Below, in pieces: positions 11,845 through 21,405 of a stretch of 64,000 nt of DNA. A program made the position numbers and the translations under genes. The stretch spans positions 620,001 through 684,000 of the forward strand of contig JAGMUV010000024.1 of the NCBI GenBank assembly GCA_020744425.1, given 5' to 3'. Numbering within the stretch: the stretch's first letter is position 1; every line of letters starts with the position of its first letter. The notes beneath the pieces are model-generated. The model was not told the origin of the DNA, did not search any database, and worked only from the letters and a program-made list of their open reading frames with translations. This DNA comes from Dactylonectria macrodidyma. Taxonomy: Eukaryota > Ascomycota > Sordariomycetes > Hypocreales > Nectriaceae.

Positions 11845-14165
11845 TTACAGGTACTTCGCCGCGGGAGGGTGGACGACCTCAATAATTGCCTCCACAACCG
11901 TGGGGTCGGCCAGAGTCGATGTATCCCCGAGTTGATCCTGCTGCCCCTCGACAATCTTCCTCAAAATGCGACGCATAATCTTTCCAGACCGCGTCTTGGG
12001 CAGATCCTCCACCAGGAAGAGCTTCTTGGGCTGGGCGAAGGGCCCGATCTCCTTGCGGATCAGCTGCTTTAGCTCCTCGCGCGGGTCGTCCGCGCGAAAC
12101 GCTTCCTTCAACGAGATGAAGGCTGCGACGGTTTGGCCTGTGATCTCGTCGGCAATGCCCACCACGGCAGATTCGGCCACGGCATCGTGTTGGATCAGGG
12201 CGGCCTCGATTTCGGCGGTGGAGAGGCGATGGCCGCTGACGTTGATCACATCGTCTATGCGACCACGAATCCAGAAGAAGCCGTCCTTATCACGGCTAGC
12301 TCCATCGCCAGTGAACTAGATATGACGTTAGAGAAGAGGACTCAATCATAATACAAAGAACTCACGTAGTATCCCTTGTATACGTTGAAATACGTCTCCT
12401 CATACCGCTGGTGGTCGCCCCATACGGTACGAGCCATGCTAGGCCAAGGGCCCTTGAAGGCGAGAACACCTTCGATCTCGCTCTCGGTAAGTTCTTGGCC
12501 AGAAACAGGATCGATCAAGACCGCATCGATGCCGAAGAACGGCAGGCAAGCAGAGCCAGGCTTTGTGGGGGTAACTCCAGCCAGGGGAGTAATAACGTGA
12601 GAGCCAGTCTCAGTCTGCCAGTAGGTCTGCAAAATGGTCAGTTTTCTTGAATAAACTACCGCCACGATGGTGAAAAAAAAACGTTGATAACAAGGTTTGG
12701 CACTTACATCGACAATATGACAGTTGCCTTTTCCAACGATGTCATAATACCACTTCCAAACCTCAGGGGCGATTGGCTCGCCAACTGATCCGAGTACACG
12801 CAGGGTCTTGGTATCATGGTTCACAGGATCAGACCCAGCACGCTTTACCAGTCGAAGTGCAGTCGGCGCTACGTAGAAATGCGTAATTCGGTGCTTCTCG
12901 ACTATATCCCAGTAGCGATTAATCGTCGGGTACGTAGGCGTGCCTTCGAATACAACAGTTGATACGCCAAGGAGCAGCGGCGCATATATGACGTAGGTAT
13001 GGCCAGTGATCCATCCGACGTCACCGGCACAGAAGTACTGGTCCTCCTCATGAATATCAAAGACATACTTGCCCGTAGCAGCGGCGCCTACTAAGTAACC
13101 GCCGGTAGTATGCAGAACGCCCTTAGGCTTACCCGTTGACCCGGACGTATAGAGCAGAAAGAGGGGGTCTTCGGCATGCATGGTCTCGGGGGCTAGATAG
13201 CTGGGCCATTTGGCGACCTCCTCATGCCACCAGTGATCCTGACCAGGGACCCAAGAAATGTTGCCGCCCGTTCTCTTATATACCAGGGTCTGGACGCCGG
13301 TACATTGGCTCAGTGCCTCATCGACGAGCTTCTTGATACCGATGGTCTTGCCACCTCGGAGGCTTTCGTCAACAGTAACGACGACCTTGCTCTTGGCGTC
13401 GAGGATGCGGTCTCGCAGCGACCCAGCCGAGAAGCCTGCAAAAACGACAGAGTGGACAGCACCAATACGCGAGCATGCGAGGATGGCGACTAGCGTGTCG
13501 GGGATCATGGGCATATAGATAGCAACGGTGTCACCCTTGCGAACACCCAGGTCTTTGAGAACCCAGGCGACCTTGCTAACCTGCTTCAGCAGCTCCCCGT
13601 ACGTCACGGACCGGCCGCCCTGACCGTTGTCCGACTCATAAATGATGGCGGTCTTGTTGGGGTTCTTGAGAGCATGACGGTCAACTGCGTTGAAGCAGGC
13701 GTTCAGCTTCCCGCCCTGGAACCAGGAGACGTTGCCCTGGTCAAAGGTCCCGTTCTGGACGGTGTGGAAGTCAGATTCCCAGGTAAGCAGCTCGCGGGCC
13801 AGGTCTCCCCAGAAGGTCTCGGGCTCCTCGATGGAAGCCTTATGCATCCGACGATACTCGTCAAGGCCTATGGTTCAGTCAGTTGCTGGGTGCCGTCGTT
13901 GGGGGTTAACCACGCTTACTTCCGATATGAGGCTTGCTGGGATGTTCTACATCTGATAATCAGCTCAATCGACTCGCCAAGGTACAGTGAAGACTTATCA
14001 CTAACGCTTGAGCATGTTGTCAGGAAGATCTATCATCAGCGGTCAGTGTGGGGCTAAGACAAATCAAGAAGAGGCTAGTGAGAGCAAGGGGGCGGTTATT
14101 TCGTCGAACGTACACCAATCTCCGGACTCGGTCGGAGCCGACGCGGTTACCAGAGCGTCACCCAT
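11845..14165 (-). CDS. facA: Acetyl-CoA synthetase (acetate-CoA ligase)
   Basis: Converts acetate, CoA and ATP to acetyl-CoA. 666 residues, the normal fungal length. Six exons: 14165-14114, 14029-14006, 13952-13920, 13867-12708, 12626-12366 and 12315-11845. Introns are 84, 53, 52, 81 and 50 nt. Exons 2 and 3 are only 24 and 33 nt, and together encode LPDNMLK and [12 protein letters not shown] before the conserved [19 protein letters not shown]. The adenylate-forming core has [11 protein letters not shown] (A3), [26 protein letters not shown] and the acylation Lys in [15 protein letters not shown] near the C-terminus. [10 protein letters not shown] is typical of acetyl-CoA synthetases. The first two exons are inferred from splice sites and reading frame and are the least certain part. 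All catalytic motifs are intact. Confidence 0.93.
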
Positions 14166-14817
14166 TACGTCTTGTCGGGGCGATAATCAAGTTTTTGCTG
14201 CTAACGAAGGCACAAAGGGAGTGGTTTGTGGATGTTTAATACATGGCTGGCTGTGATAGGATCGGAGCCCTAATGGCTAGAAGCCGAAAAGCGGTAAACC
14301 TCGCTGCGATGAGGTCACCGGCAATCCAATCAGGGCTAGCCATGATCTAACCGAAGCGGGGCCTTAAGCCAATGAGAGGGTTTGTGGTAGTTCCTGTTCC
14401 GGTAGTATCTTCAATCTGCCTATGGGCCCTTGACGTGAGAGCTTAGAAGCTAAGACTAGAGTGGTAGTATGGTAGTACGGAATGGTATCACGTGAAAGCC
14501 GTGGCAAAGCCCATTGGGGCAAGGTCGGTGACTAAGACGGCCGTGGCATGAGGCCTTCTCATGCCCTGGTTACGTGTCCTATGAAGTCTCACTGTCGACG
14601 CCATGTGGCGGTTGCAAATACCGAGGTTCCCTTAATTAGCACCAGCCTGCGCCTGTGATATTTCCCAAAGAGGGGAAGGTCTCACAAGTGAGTTTATTTT
14701 CCAAATCTGTCTCGGCTATCCCGTCTGCCATCGGACAGCCAACTTCAGCAACCCTAGACCATCCTTAGCAACCCTCGGAAAGTATTGACTTAGTTGAGTC
14801 CTCTTCCAATACGTGCA
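14166..14817. other. Intergenic upstream of the acetyl-CoA synthetase
   Basis: About 650 bp holding the acetyl-CoA synthetase promoter on its left side and the 3' end of a decayed transporter on its right. No gene or repeat recognised. Confidence 0.5.
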
Positions 14818-15995
14818 TCATTTACTCAAGCAGTGGCTCGCATCGAGGTCGGCGTCCTTCTTGATCACACTCCAGTATTTCTCAGCACTTCGGTACTTCA
14901 GAGACCGACCCCGGGGCATGATGGGAAAAATTGTCAAACAAATCTGCACAAGCACCCAGGATGAAAGCATTCTGATAGCGTAAGCTGACAACCCAGGACC
15001 TCACACTGGCAACCAAGTTAGCGTGATCCACTCATTGTAGCTGCTGGGCAAACTTACTCGTAGCCAATTCCGAAAGACATGGTATCTCGGATGATCATGG
15101 TTGTAGTCAGCGCCGCACTCGTTAGGTCACGGTAAAAGTCAATGCCGTAGGCGATCGATATCCGGGATCCAGCGGTTGTCGTGAAAAAAATGGCTCCCAT
15201 GGCAGAGACAAATGGCGAACCAGTGCGCCTCGTAATGTGCGCCGACACCAAAGAGGATGCAGCCCAAGGGGGTGGGGACGAGAGCTGGTAGGAAGAGCCA
15301 AAGTCGATGCTCAGCCTCTATGGAGCCCTTTTTTCCGCGCCATCTTGACAATAAATCGATCACCAAAGATTCCAGTATAAATGCATCTACTCCAAACCAG
15401 AGCCCTGTCATTCCTTGAATAAGATGAACTGAACTTACACAAGAGTGTGCCGACCAATGGAGCGATGAATGTCAACTCAACCGTTGGGGTAGACATGCTG
15501 AACGGCTGGCTGAACAGGATCATAGACTCAGTGGCGTTTAGAACCGACAGCCACACAAATGTTACAGCCGTAGGTCAAGCCAGCGTAGACAATGGTTAGA
15601 AACGCCAGAAGCTTGATAGGCCTTCCGATCAACCGCTCGAGCTGGTCCTTGCCACGCAGATTCTTGCGCTTGATGGGCTTCAGCCGAGCCAACCCGGGCT
15701 TTTTCTTGAACTCTGGGCGCGCTCCAAACTATCTCGAGGGCATCGGAAGCTGCGCACCCGGCAAAGGTCCAGGCCGACCGTTCATTTCCACAGACGAAGC
15801 GCTCAACGACCCATCACCGGCGTGGCTCTGAAACGGCCTCAAGGATGACTCAAAAAAGCTACTCGGTGCGCTGGGCCTAGCTGCCTGTGTTAGCGGTGAC
15901 GAACTTGACCGCCTGGATGTCACTATTGGAACTGCTTTGAATGCCATTTTGCTAGCTAGGAGTGAGCGACACGACGACCATTTCATGCCCTTCAA
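14818..15995 (-). pseudogene. Decayed MFS transporter (HOL1-like), C-terminal half
   Basis: Reading from high to low coordinates, pieces of one transporter appear in shifting frames. They are EFKKKPGLARLKPIKRKN and IKLLAFLTIVYAGLTYGCNI, then WLSVLNATESMILFSQPF, GDRFIVKMARKKG, IEAEHRLWLFLPAL, FGVGAHYEAHWFAI, SISIAYGIDFYRDL-like sequence, and RYQNAFILGACA near the C-terminus. Lesions are a TAG at 15731-15729 just before EFKKKPG, a frameshift near 15,545-15,565, another at the A/G run at 15,327-15,335, and at least one more near 14,900-14,960. An intron with a good GTAAGT donor remains after GIGYE (15,054). The N-terminal six membrane segments are not recognisable upstream. Same broad family as the intact transporter at 19-20.8 kb, but clearly a different gene. 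Confidence 0.8.
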
Positions 15996-17533
15996 CGAAG
16001 AGCTAATCTTTCCATGATTGAGATGTTATGTCCACATCTACTCCGGTGAGAAGCGACATGGTGTACTACAAGACAAATGGGAGCGGTGATGTCTTTAGTG
16101 TGGAGAGCATCAACAGGAACAACTCCCTCCCGTGGGATGGATATCAACGTAACATTGCACAGATCATTGAGAATGTCCTTCGGGAATTTTAAACCCGTGC
16201 CAAGACCAAACCTACATATACGACTAGTAGAAATTCGTAGAATTAACAAGTGAAATATGAAACCAAGAATAAATCTTTACAGTAATTAAAATATATAGTA
16301 CATACAAACATCCTTTATACAAATCCTTCTAATACAAACTATATTCTTAATAAATTAGTCTAATATTAAATTGTTCATAATAATATCTATTATACCCTAC
16401 CTGTGTGCTCGGCATACCCTGTACCTCAAGAACAGACCTAGCCATCGCAAGGTGGTAAGGTCGGTAGCTTCCTAATGAGAAGGTCTAGTAGAGAGAAATA
16501 AAAAAGGGAAAGGAAAGCAAACGCGTCGCTTCAAAACTATGACACCAATGGATACGATTCGTTAAGCTGAATTGTTTGAGGGAAGCTTTTAGCTGGATGA
16601 CGAACCAAGGAAGTTGTTTACCTGCTTCGTAAAACAATAGCACTTCACATTTTCTTCCCCCCGGTTCATCGTAGAGCTAATTATTAATCCCTACCAGTTT
16701 CAAGATAAATGATTGAAGTTGAAATTGTTAAGTTGCTCTCTTGTTGGAGTGTCGAGGCAGCCAAGACATTTGATGCCGACATGCCGAGGCGGGCTCGTGC
16801 CTCAACACCAAACAAGACCTACGATACATCCTTGTCCCCGCAACCCATGTTTCTCGTTAAATGTTCTTTCTCGGTACAAACGCATGAACAAGGCGTCACA
16901 TCTTTTTGTAATTACACGGCCGCAGTTGGTCCGCGGAACATCTGCCGCGCACTAGCCTTGTCATTTCGTCCCTTTGCTAATTGCGATTGCCGGCTTGCGT
17001 CACGTTCGCCCCTGTTACAGACGAGTGGAGATGAGAGGCGCGTCGTCAGCTTTCGTCGCAAACGGACAAGCGCTACGTGCCTCTTCCCCATCCTCCATCC
17101 CGCAAATCTGGCTGGACCCTGTGAATGCTACTTGAGCAAGATCGGTTTAAAACCGGCGGCTGTGTGCGGTGACGTTGGCGGTTGGGTCCCCCACGTGCGT
17201 TGTAGATGGAAGAGTGACATCGGCCATCACTTGACGGCCAAGGACACGCAAGCCTTACGTTTGGTGAGGCTGTGATTGGTGCGTTGCAATGAGTCCGGGA
17301 TTCCCAATATTCAAGGGAACGTGGATTGAATGCGCGGCCGTGTAAGGCGGTGTCATGAAGACGTTGGTGACGATGAGATAGATGGACCACGATGATGAGC
17401 ACAATGGTGGTGTATAAAGAGTTTACTGGTTACCATCAACGATCAATATCAACTCACAACACTCTCGACAAGTAAACAGATACTCACTCACTCACTCCAA
17501 CTCACTCGCGCACTTTGATACAACTCGCCTATC
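15996..17533. other. Long intergenic region with a short AT-rich island
   Basis: About 1.5 kb. Bases 16,200-16,400 are strongly AT-rich, possibly a small transposon scar next to the broken transporter, but I see no terminal repeats. The right part is the upstream region of the secreted dioxygenase-like gene. Open frames in 16.7-17.3 kb lack family features. Confidence 0.5.
17413..17418 (+). promoter_or_regulatory. TATA box of the secreted dioxygenase-like gene
   Basis: TATAAA in the context GTGTATAAAGAG, 116 bp before the start codon. It is followed by a CTCACTCACTC-type pyrimidine-rich leader just before the ATG, common in strongly expressed fungal genes. Position and match are good; no mapping evidence. 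Confidence 0.5.
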
Positions 17534-18778
17534 ATGGTCCGACTCCCCGTCATCTGTCTGGCCCTCGCTACGCTCGCCACAGCGCATCCAGGCGAGTCGC
17601 ATAGCCATAACCACATGAAGCGCGAGATTGTGGCTCGTGACAATGCCGCCGCCATGGGGCGCCGCTCGCTCAACACTTGCTCGGACACATTTGGCGCGCA
17701 GGCCTTGAAGCGCCGTGCCGTGGAGCGTCGCGCGGCAAAGGTGCGGGATCTGCGAAAGAAACACGGCATCACGACTCGTAGGTTTCAGAGTTCTAAGTTT
17801 TGGGTGATAATTGACTGACATTGTGAAGCCTCTAAGAAGTTTAGACGCGACTTGGAGGACCTCGAGGCCTGGGAGGATGTCAACCACAACATGACCAGCT
17901 CGTCGGCCAACGACATGTTCACCCCCCTCGAGACCGTCTTCGGCGCCAACTCGAGCTGTATTCTGGCTCCCGAGGTTACTGACGGCCCCTACTACGTCAT
18001 CGGAGAGAAGCTGCGATCCAACGTCATTGAGGCCGAGTGGTGCGACGGAGTGCCGCTGTTCCTCGAGGTCCAGTACGTCGACGTCACCGACTGCTCGCCC
18101 ATCCCGGCTGTAGCTGTTGATGTGTGGAACTGCAACGCCACGGGTATCTACTCAGGCATCAGCACCTCTGGCAACTATGCTGCCAACGGCCTCAACAGCA
18201 CGTATCTGCGCGGCATCCAGCTTACCGACAACGACGGCGTGGTGCAGTTCGAGACCATCTTCCCAGGCCACTATGAAGGCCGAGCCACGCACACCCATCT
18301 GCTCTCGCACATGAACGCCACCGTCCAGCCCAACGGCACCATCTCCGTCTGGAACGCCCCCGTGTCGCACATCGGGCAGCTGTTCTGGCCCGATGCCCTG
18401 CGGTCCGCCGTCGAGGAGCTGGCCCCATACAACACCAACGAACAGGCCATCACCAGCAACGACGACGACCAGTGGTCCATTGTGCAGACGGACGAGTCGT
18501 ACGACCCCTTCCCACACTTTGTCTACCTGGGTGATAACCTGCAGGACGGCCTGTTTGCCTGGATCCAGATCGGCATCAACGCCAGCGTCGACTACAGTTC
18601 GGATGATTACTACAGCGTCGCCGCATACCTTGATGAGAACGGCGGCCATGCTTCGTCGAGCTCTTTCAGCGGCGGTGGTGAGGGCGGTGGCGAGGGTGGC
18701 AACGGCACTTTCAGCGGCATGCCATCTGGCTCGGCACCGACTGGCTCGGCACCCTCTGGCGCGTCTACAATGCAATAA
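17534..18778 (+). CDS. Secreted intradiol ring-cleavage dioxygenase-like protein
   Basis: 397 residues in two exons, 17534-17777 and 17829-18778, with a 51-nt intron. Residues 1 to about 17 (MVRLPVICLALATLATA) form a signal peptide. A His-rich and Arg/Lys-rich propeptide-like region follows, with possible KR/RR processing sites. The core has the family landmarks APEVTDGPYYVIGEKLRSN (ligand Tyr), YVDVTDCSPIPAVAVDVWNCN, GIQLTDNDGVVQFETIFPGHY and GRATHTHLL (His ligands). Related fungal proteins are extracellular and proposed to open catechol-type aromatics. Conserved Cys and N-glycosylation sites (NST, NGT, NAT) support secretion. The C-terminal 50 residues are a Gly/Ser/Pro-rich tail (GGGEGGGEGG, then GSAPTGSAP repeats) without a hydrophobic GPI signal. 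No aromatic pathway genes lie nearby. Confidence 0.9.
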
Positions 18779-19012
18779 GCTAGCTTGTGAAGCTTGTATT
18801 TTTCAATGTTGTATCTCGAGCGTTTGCAAAAGGATCATGTAGAAAATTATGGTATGAAGATCTAGAGCCCATTTCAGAGTCCCTTGAGAGTTTAGAAAGA
18901 TAGATAGAATCGGTGGGTAGGATAGCATAGACAGTTAGAAAGCAATTCATCAAGAATATGACGATGAGTCTTCTTTGAACAACAAAAATAAACCATTAAT
19001 GCTCCCTGAAAT

Positions 19013-20770
19013 TTAGTCATCCATTCCGTCACGAATCCTCAAAAAGTTGATGTACTGATCCTTAGTCCAGCGGCGCCACTTCTTTCCCCAGATGATCATG
19101 GGCAGCGAGAGCATCAAGACGACGAAGCTCAAAGCACCCAACTCGATAAAGCACTCCTGGACACCCGTGTCGAGCCAGTAGCTAGCAACAAACGTGAAAA
19201 TCATCGCCAGCGAGTTGTTGATGACGGCCACGCCCACCATGCCCTCGAGCACCATGTCCGGGTAGCTGTCGGCCAGGTACGTGATGCTCAAGTCGCCGGC
19301 ACACCCATACCCGAAACCAATGAAGCCCAGCCCGAGATAGGGCACCGGCCAGTCCCAGCCCTTGGCGGATCCGATGCCGAAGAGCAGCATGCCGGCCGGG
19401 AAGATGACGACACACAGAAACATCAGGTACAGGCGGAACTCGGCCTCCATGATGCCCTTGTTGCGGCGTGTCATCCACAGTAGGAACACGTCACTGCAGT
19501 AGCCGCCGTAGAAACAGCCGATGACGCTGCCGATGAGGCAGGGCAGGTTCATGTTGCCCACGGCCGCGTCGCTGTAGTACCAGGGGGCGCCCGTCCAAAA
19601 GTCCTCCTGGACCGTCAGGTAAAAGGACAAGGCGATGTTCTGCATCCCCCACTGCAGGCCGGCGAACCACACGGCCGGGAAGGTGAAGATGCGCATCGTG
19701 TGCCAGAGACGGTGCACGTATTGTTGGAAGCCCCAGCCGCGGAGGTTCGGGGCCGGTGTGATCAGAGCGATGCGTTCCCAGTACGTCTTGGGCTTGGTGT
19801 AGGAGAGCGAGAAGCGACGACGGCCAAGATCGCCGCTGTGGTACGGCGCTTCTTCGTCGATGCCCACGCCTGTTTCGGCTGCGGGAGATACTGGGAATGC
19901 CTTTTCAGAAGACTTTTCCTTCTCAGGTGTGTCTTCGTTGGGGCGAGTGTCTGCGTCTGCATCTGTACCACTTGCGTTGCCGGCTTGAGTACCAGGCACT
20001 CTGCTGTCCGTTTCGCGGCCGAGATACCTGTTGCGCTGGAAGGCCGTCTCCTCGAAGGCAAAGTAAAACAGCACCAGCGTAGCCCCAGATGCAATCGCAC
20101 CCAGATACCCAATCCATCGCCACCCCAGACTGCTGCTCGCAACATGCCCCCCGACCAGTGGCCCGATATACGTGCCCACGGACGTGGCCAGCGTATAGAA
20201 GCCCAGCGACGTGCCGTTCTGGTGCTCGAACCAAATGTCTAGCAGCGAGAGCTGAACTACAGCCTCAGCTACCGACTCGGATGCGCCGACAAAGAGCTGC
20301 GACCAGATGGTGTCGGCCTTGTTGCCCAGCAGGCCGAACCAGATGTTACCAATAAGGCCCCATGTGCCACCGACGATGTACAGGATGCGGCGTCCGTACA
20401 AATGCACCGCAGGCGAACTGAGCAGCGTCCAGTAACCGATACCAATAAAGAGCACGCCAGCGCCTGTGTTGAAGACATCGTAGCTAATGCCGTACTGATC
20501 ATGCACGCCCACACCAGCCGCACCAGCAACATTCGACGTAGCAGCCGTCAGCGCAACAATATAGCACACCAAAAAAGAGTGCCAGCTCTTGCGCGCGATG
20601 CTCCAGTTCAGGGGGTCGTTGGGCGACTTGGTCGGCCGCGGCACCAGGATGATGTCGCCATGCTTCTCCAGCTGGCTGTCGCCCGAGACGCTCGCCCACT
20701 CATCGGTGAAGAGCCGTTTGGTGCCCGGGAGCACGTCGTCGAAGGTATTGGTAGTGGATTGAACGGCCAT
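19013..20770 (-). CDS. MFS transporter, HOL1-like family
   Basis: Polytopic plasma-membrane permease of the major facilitator superfamily, 585 residues, single exon. The start is the ATG at 20770 (MAVQSTTNTFDD). LVPRPTKSPNDPLNWSIARK before the first membrane segment is the hallmark of the HOL1/drug-H+ antiporter-like fungal group. About 12 hydrophobic segments are readable. Loop motifs include YGRRILYIVGG, GWRWIGYLGAI and, after the long charged central loop (about residues 245-330), EAEFRLYLMFL. The central loop is rich in Glu, Ser and Asp. A 234-bp gap separates its stop from that of the dioxygenase-like gene (convergent). Substrate not predictable. The HOL1-like pseudogene at 14.8-16.0 kb is a relative. 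Confidence 0.9.
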   Translation of the reverse strand: MAVQSTTNTFDDVLPGTKRLFTDEWASVSGDSQLEKHGDIILVPRPTKSPNDPLNWSIARKSWHSFLVCYIVALTAATSNVAGAAGVGVHDQYGISYDVFNTGAGVLFIGIGYWTLLSSPAVHLYGRRILYIVGGTWGLIGNIWFGLLGNKADTIWSQLFVGASESVAEAVVQLSLLDIWFEHQNGTSLGFYTLATSVGTYIGPLVGGHVASSSLGWRWIGYLGAIASGATLVLFYFAFEETAFQRNRYLGRETDSRVPGTQAGNASGTDADADTRPNEDTPEKEKSSEKAFPVSPAAETGVGIDEEAPYHSGDLGRRRFSLSYTKPKTYWERIALITPAPNLRGWGFQQYVHRLWHTMRIFTFPAVWFAGLQWGMQNIALSFYLTVQEDFWTGAPWYYSDAAVGNMNLPCLIGSVIGCFYGGYCSDVFLLWMTRRNKGIMEAEFRLYLMFLCVVIFPAGMLLFGIGSAKGWDWPVPYLGLGFIGFGYGCAGDLSITYLADSYPDMVLEGMVGVAVINNSLAMIFTFVASYWLDTGVQECFIELGALSFVVLMLSLPMIIWGKKWRRWTKDQYINFLRIRDGMDD

Positions 20771-21405
20771 CCGGGTGAGAAGCAGCAAAAAGTGAAGTTG
20801 GGATTTTGAAAAAGGACTGGACGGTTACAGGGGAGTCAAAAGAGAAAGCGAGCAGCAAGATCTTTGGGGGTGTCAGCAAAGCATTTTCAACCGTTGTCGA
20901 TAATCAGAATGCAAAGAGTTTTGTTGTCGTTAGGGCATTGTAGTTAACGATTATCAGAAAAATCCATCCCAAACGAAGAGAAAATTTCTCTCCCCTTTAT
21001 AACGCTCCATTTTCTTCGACATCCCACGGTGTCACGGACCGCGGCAAGGTCTTATCGGTGTCGGGCCGCAATGGGTGTTTCTTCCCGTTATGGAGGCCCA
21101 TGGTACGTTGCACTGAAAGGCTCTTTGAGTCCTTGATGTGGCCAGGGCCTGATGTCATAGTGGGCTGGTCTAGGGTTGAAAACCGGCGTTGTGATTCGGT
21201 GTGAGGTGAGTATGCTGATAACTTATGCGCGGTTTATTCCCGTTTGCGAGGACACTACCTGGAAATAATCCCTGGTTAACTTGGTTTGCAACACGTTGAA
21301 CACGCAAAACATTGACTTGTGAAACATCGAATTTATTGAAATGATATCATTACACCTATAACCTACATTGAAACTCCCATTCCCATGAAACCCTTTATCC
21401 CTCCC
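20771..21405. other. Promoter region of the MFS transporter and 3' flank of the sulfatase-fold gene
   Basis: 635 bp between two - strand genes. On the - strand a TATA-like TTATAAAG lies at 21,002-20,995, about 225 bp upstream of the transporter ATG. Nothing else recognised. Confidence 0.5.

Noticed and set aside
16200..16400. AT-rich island considered as a MITE or solo LTR
   Set aside because: No terminal inverted or direct repeats and no target duplication found.
18152..18775. 207-codon open frame antisense to the dioxygenase-like gene
   Set aside because: Low-complexity Val/Gly/Asp sequence produced by the complementary strand of a real secreted protein gene.
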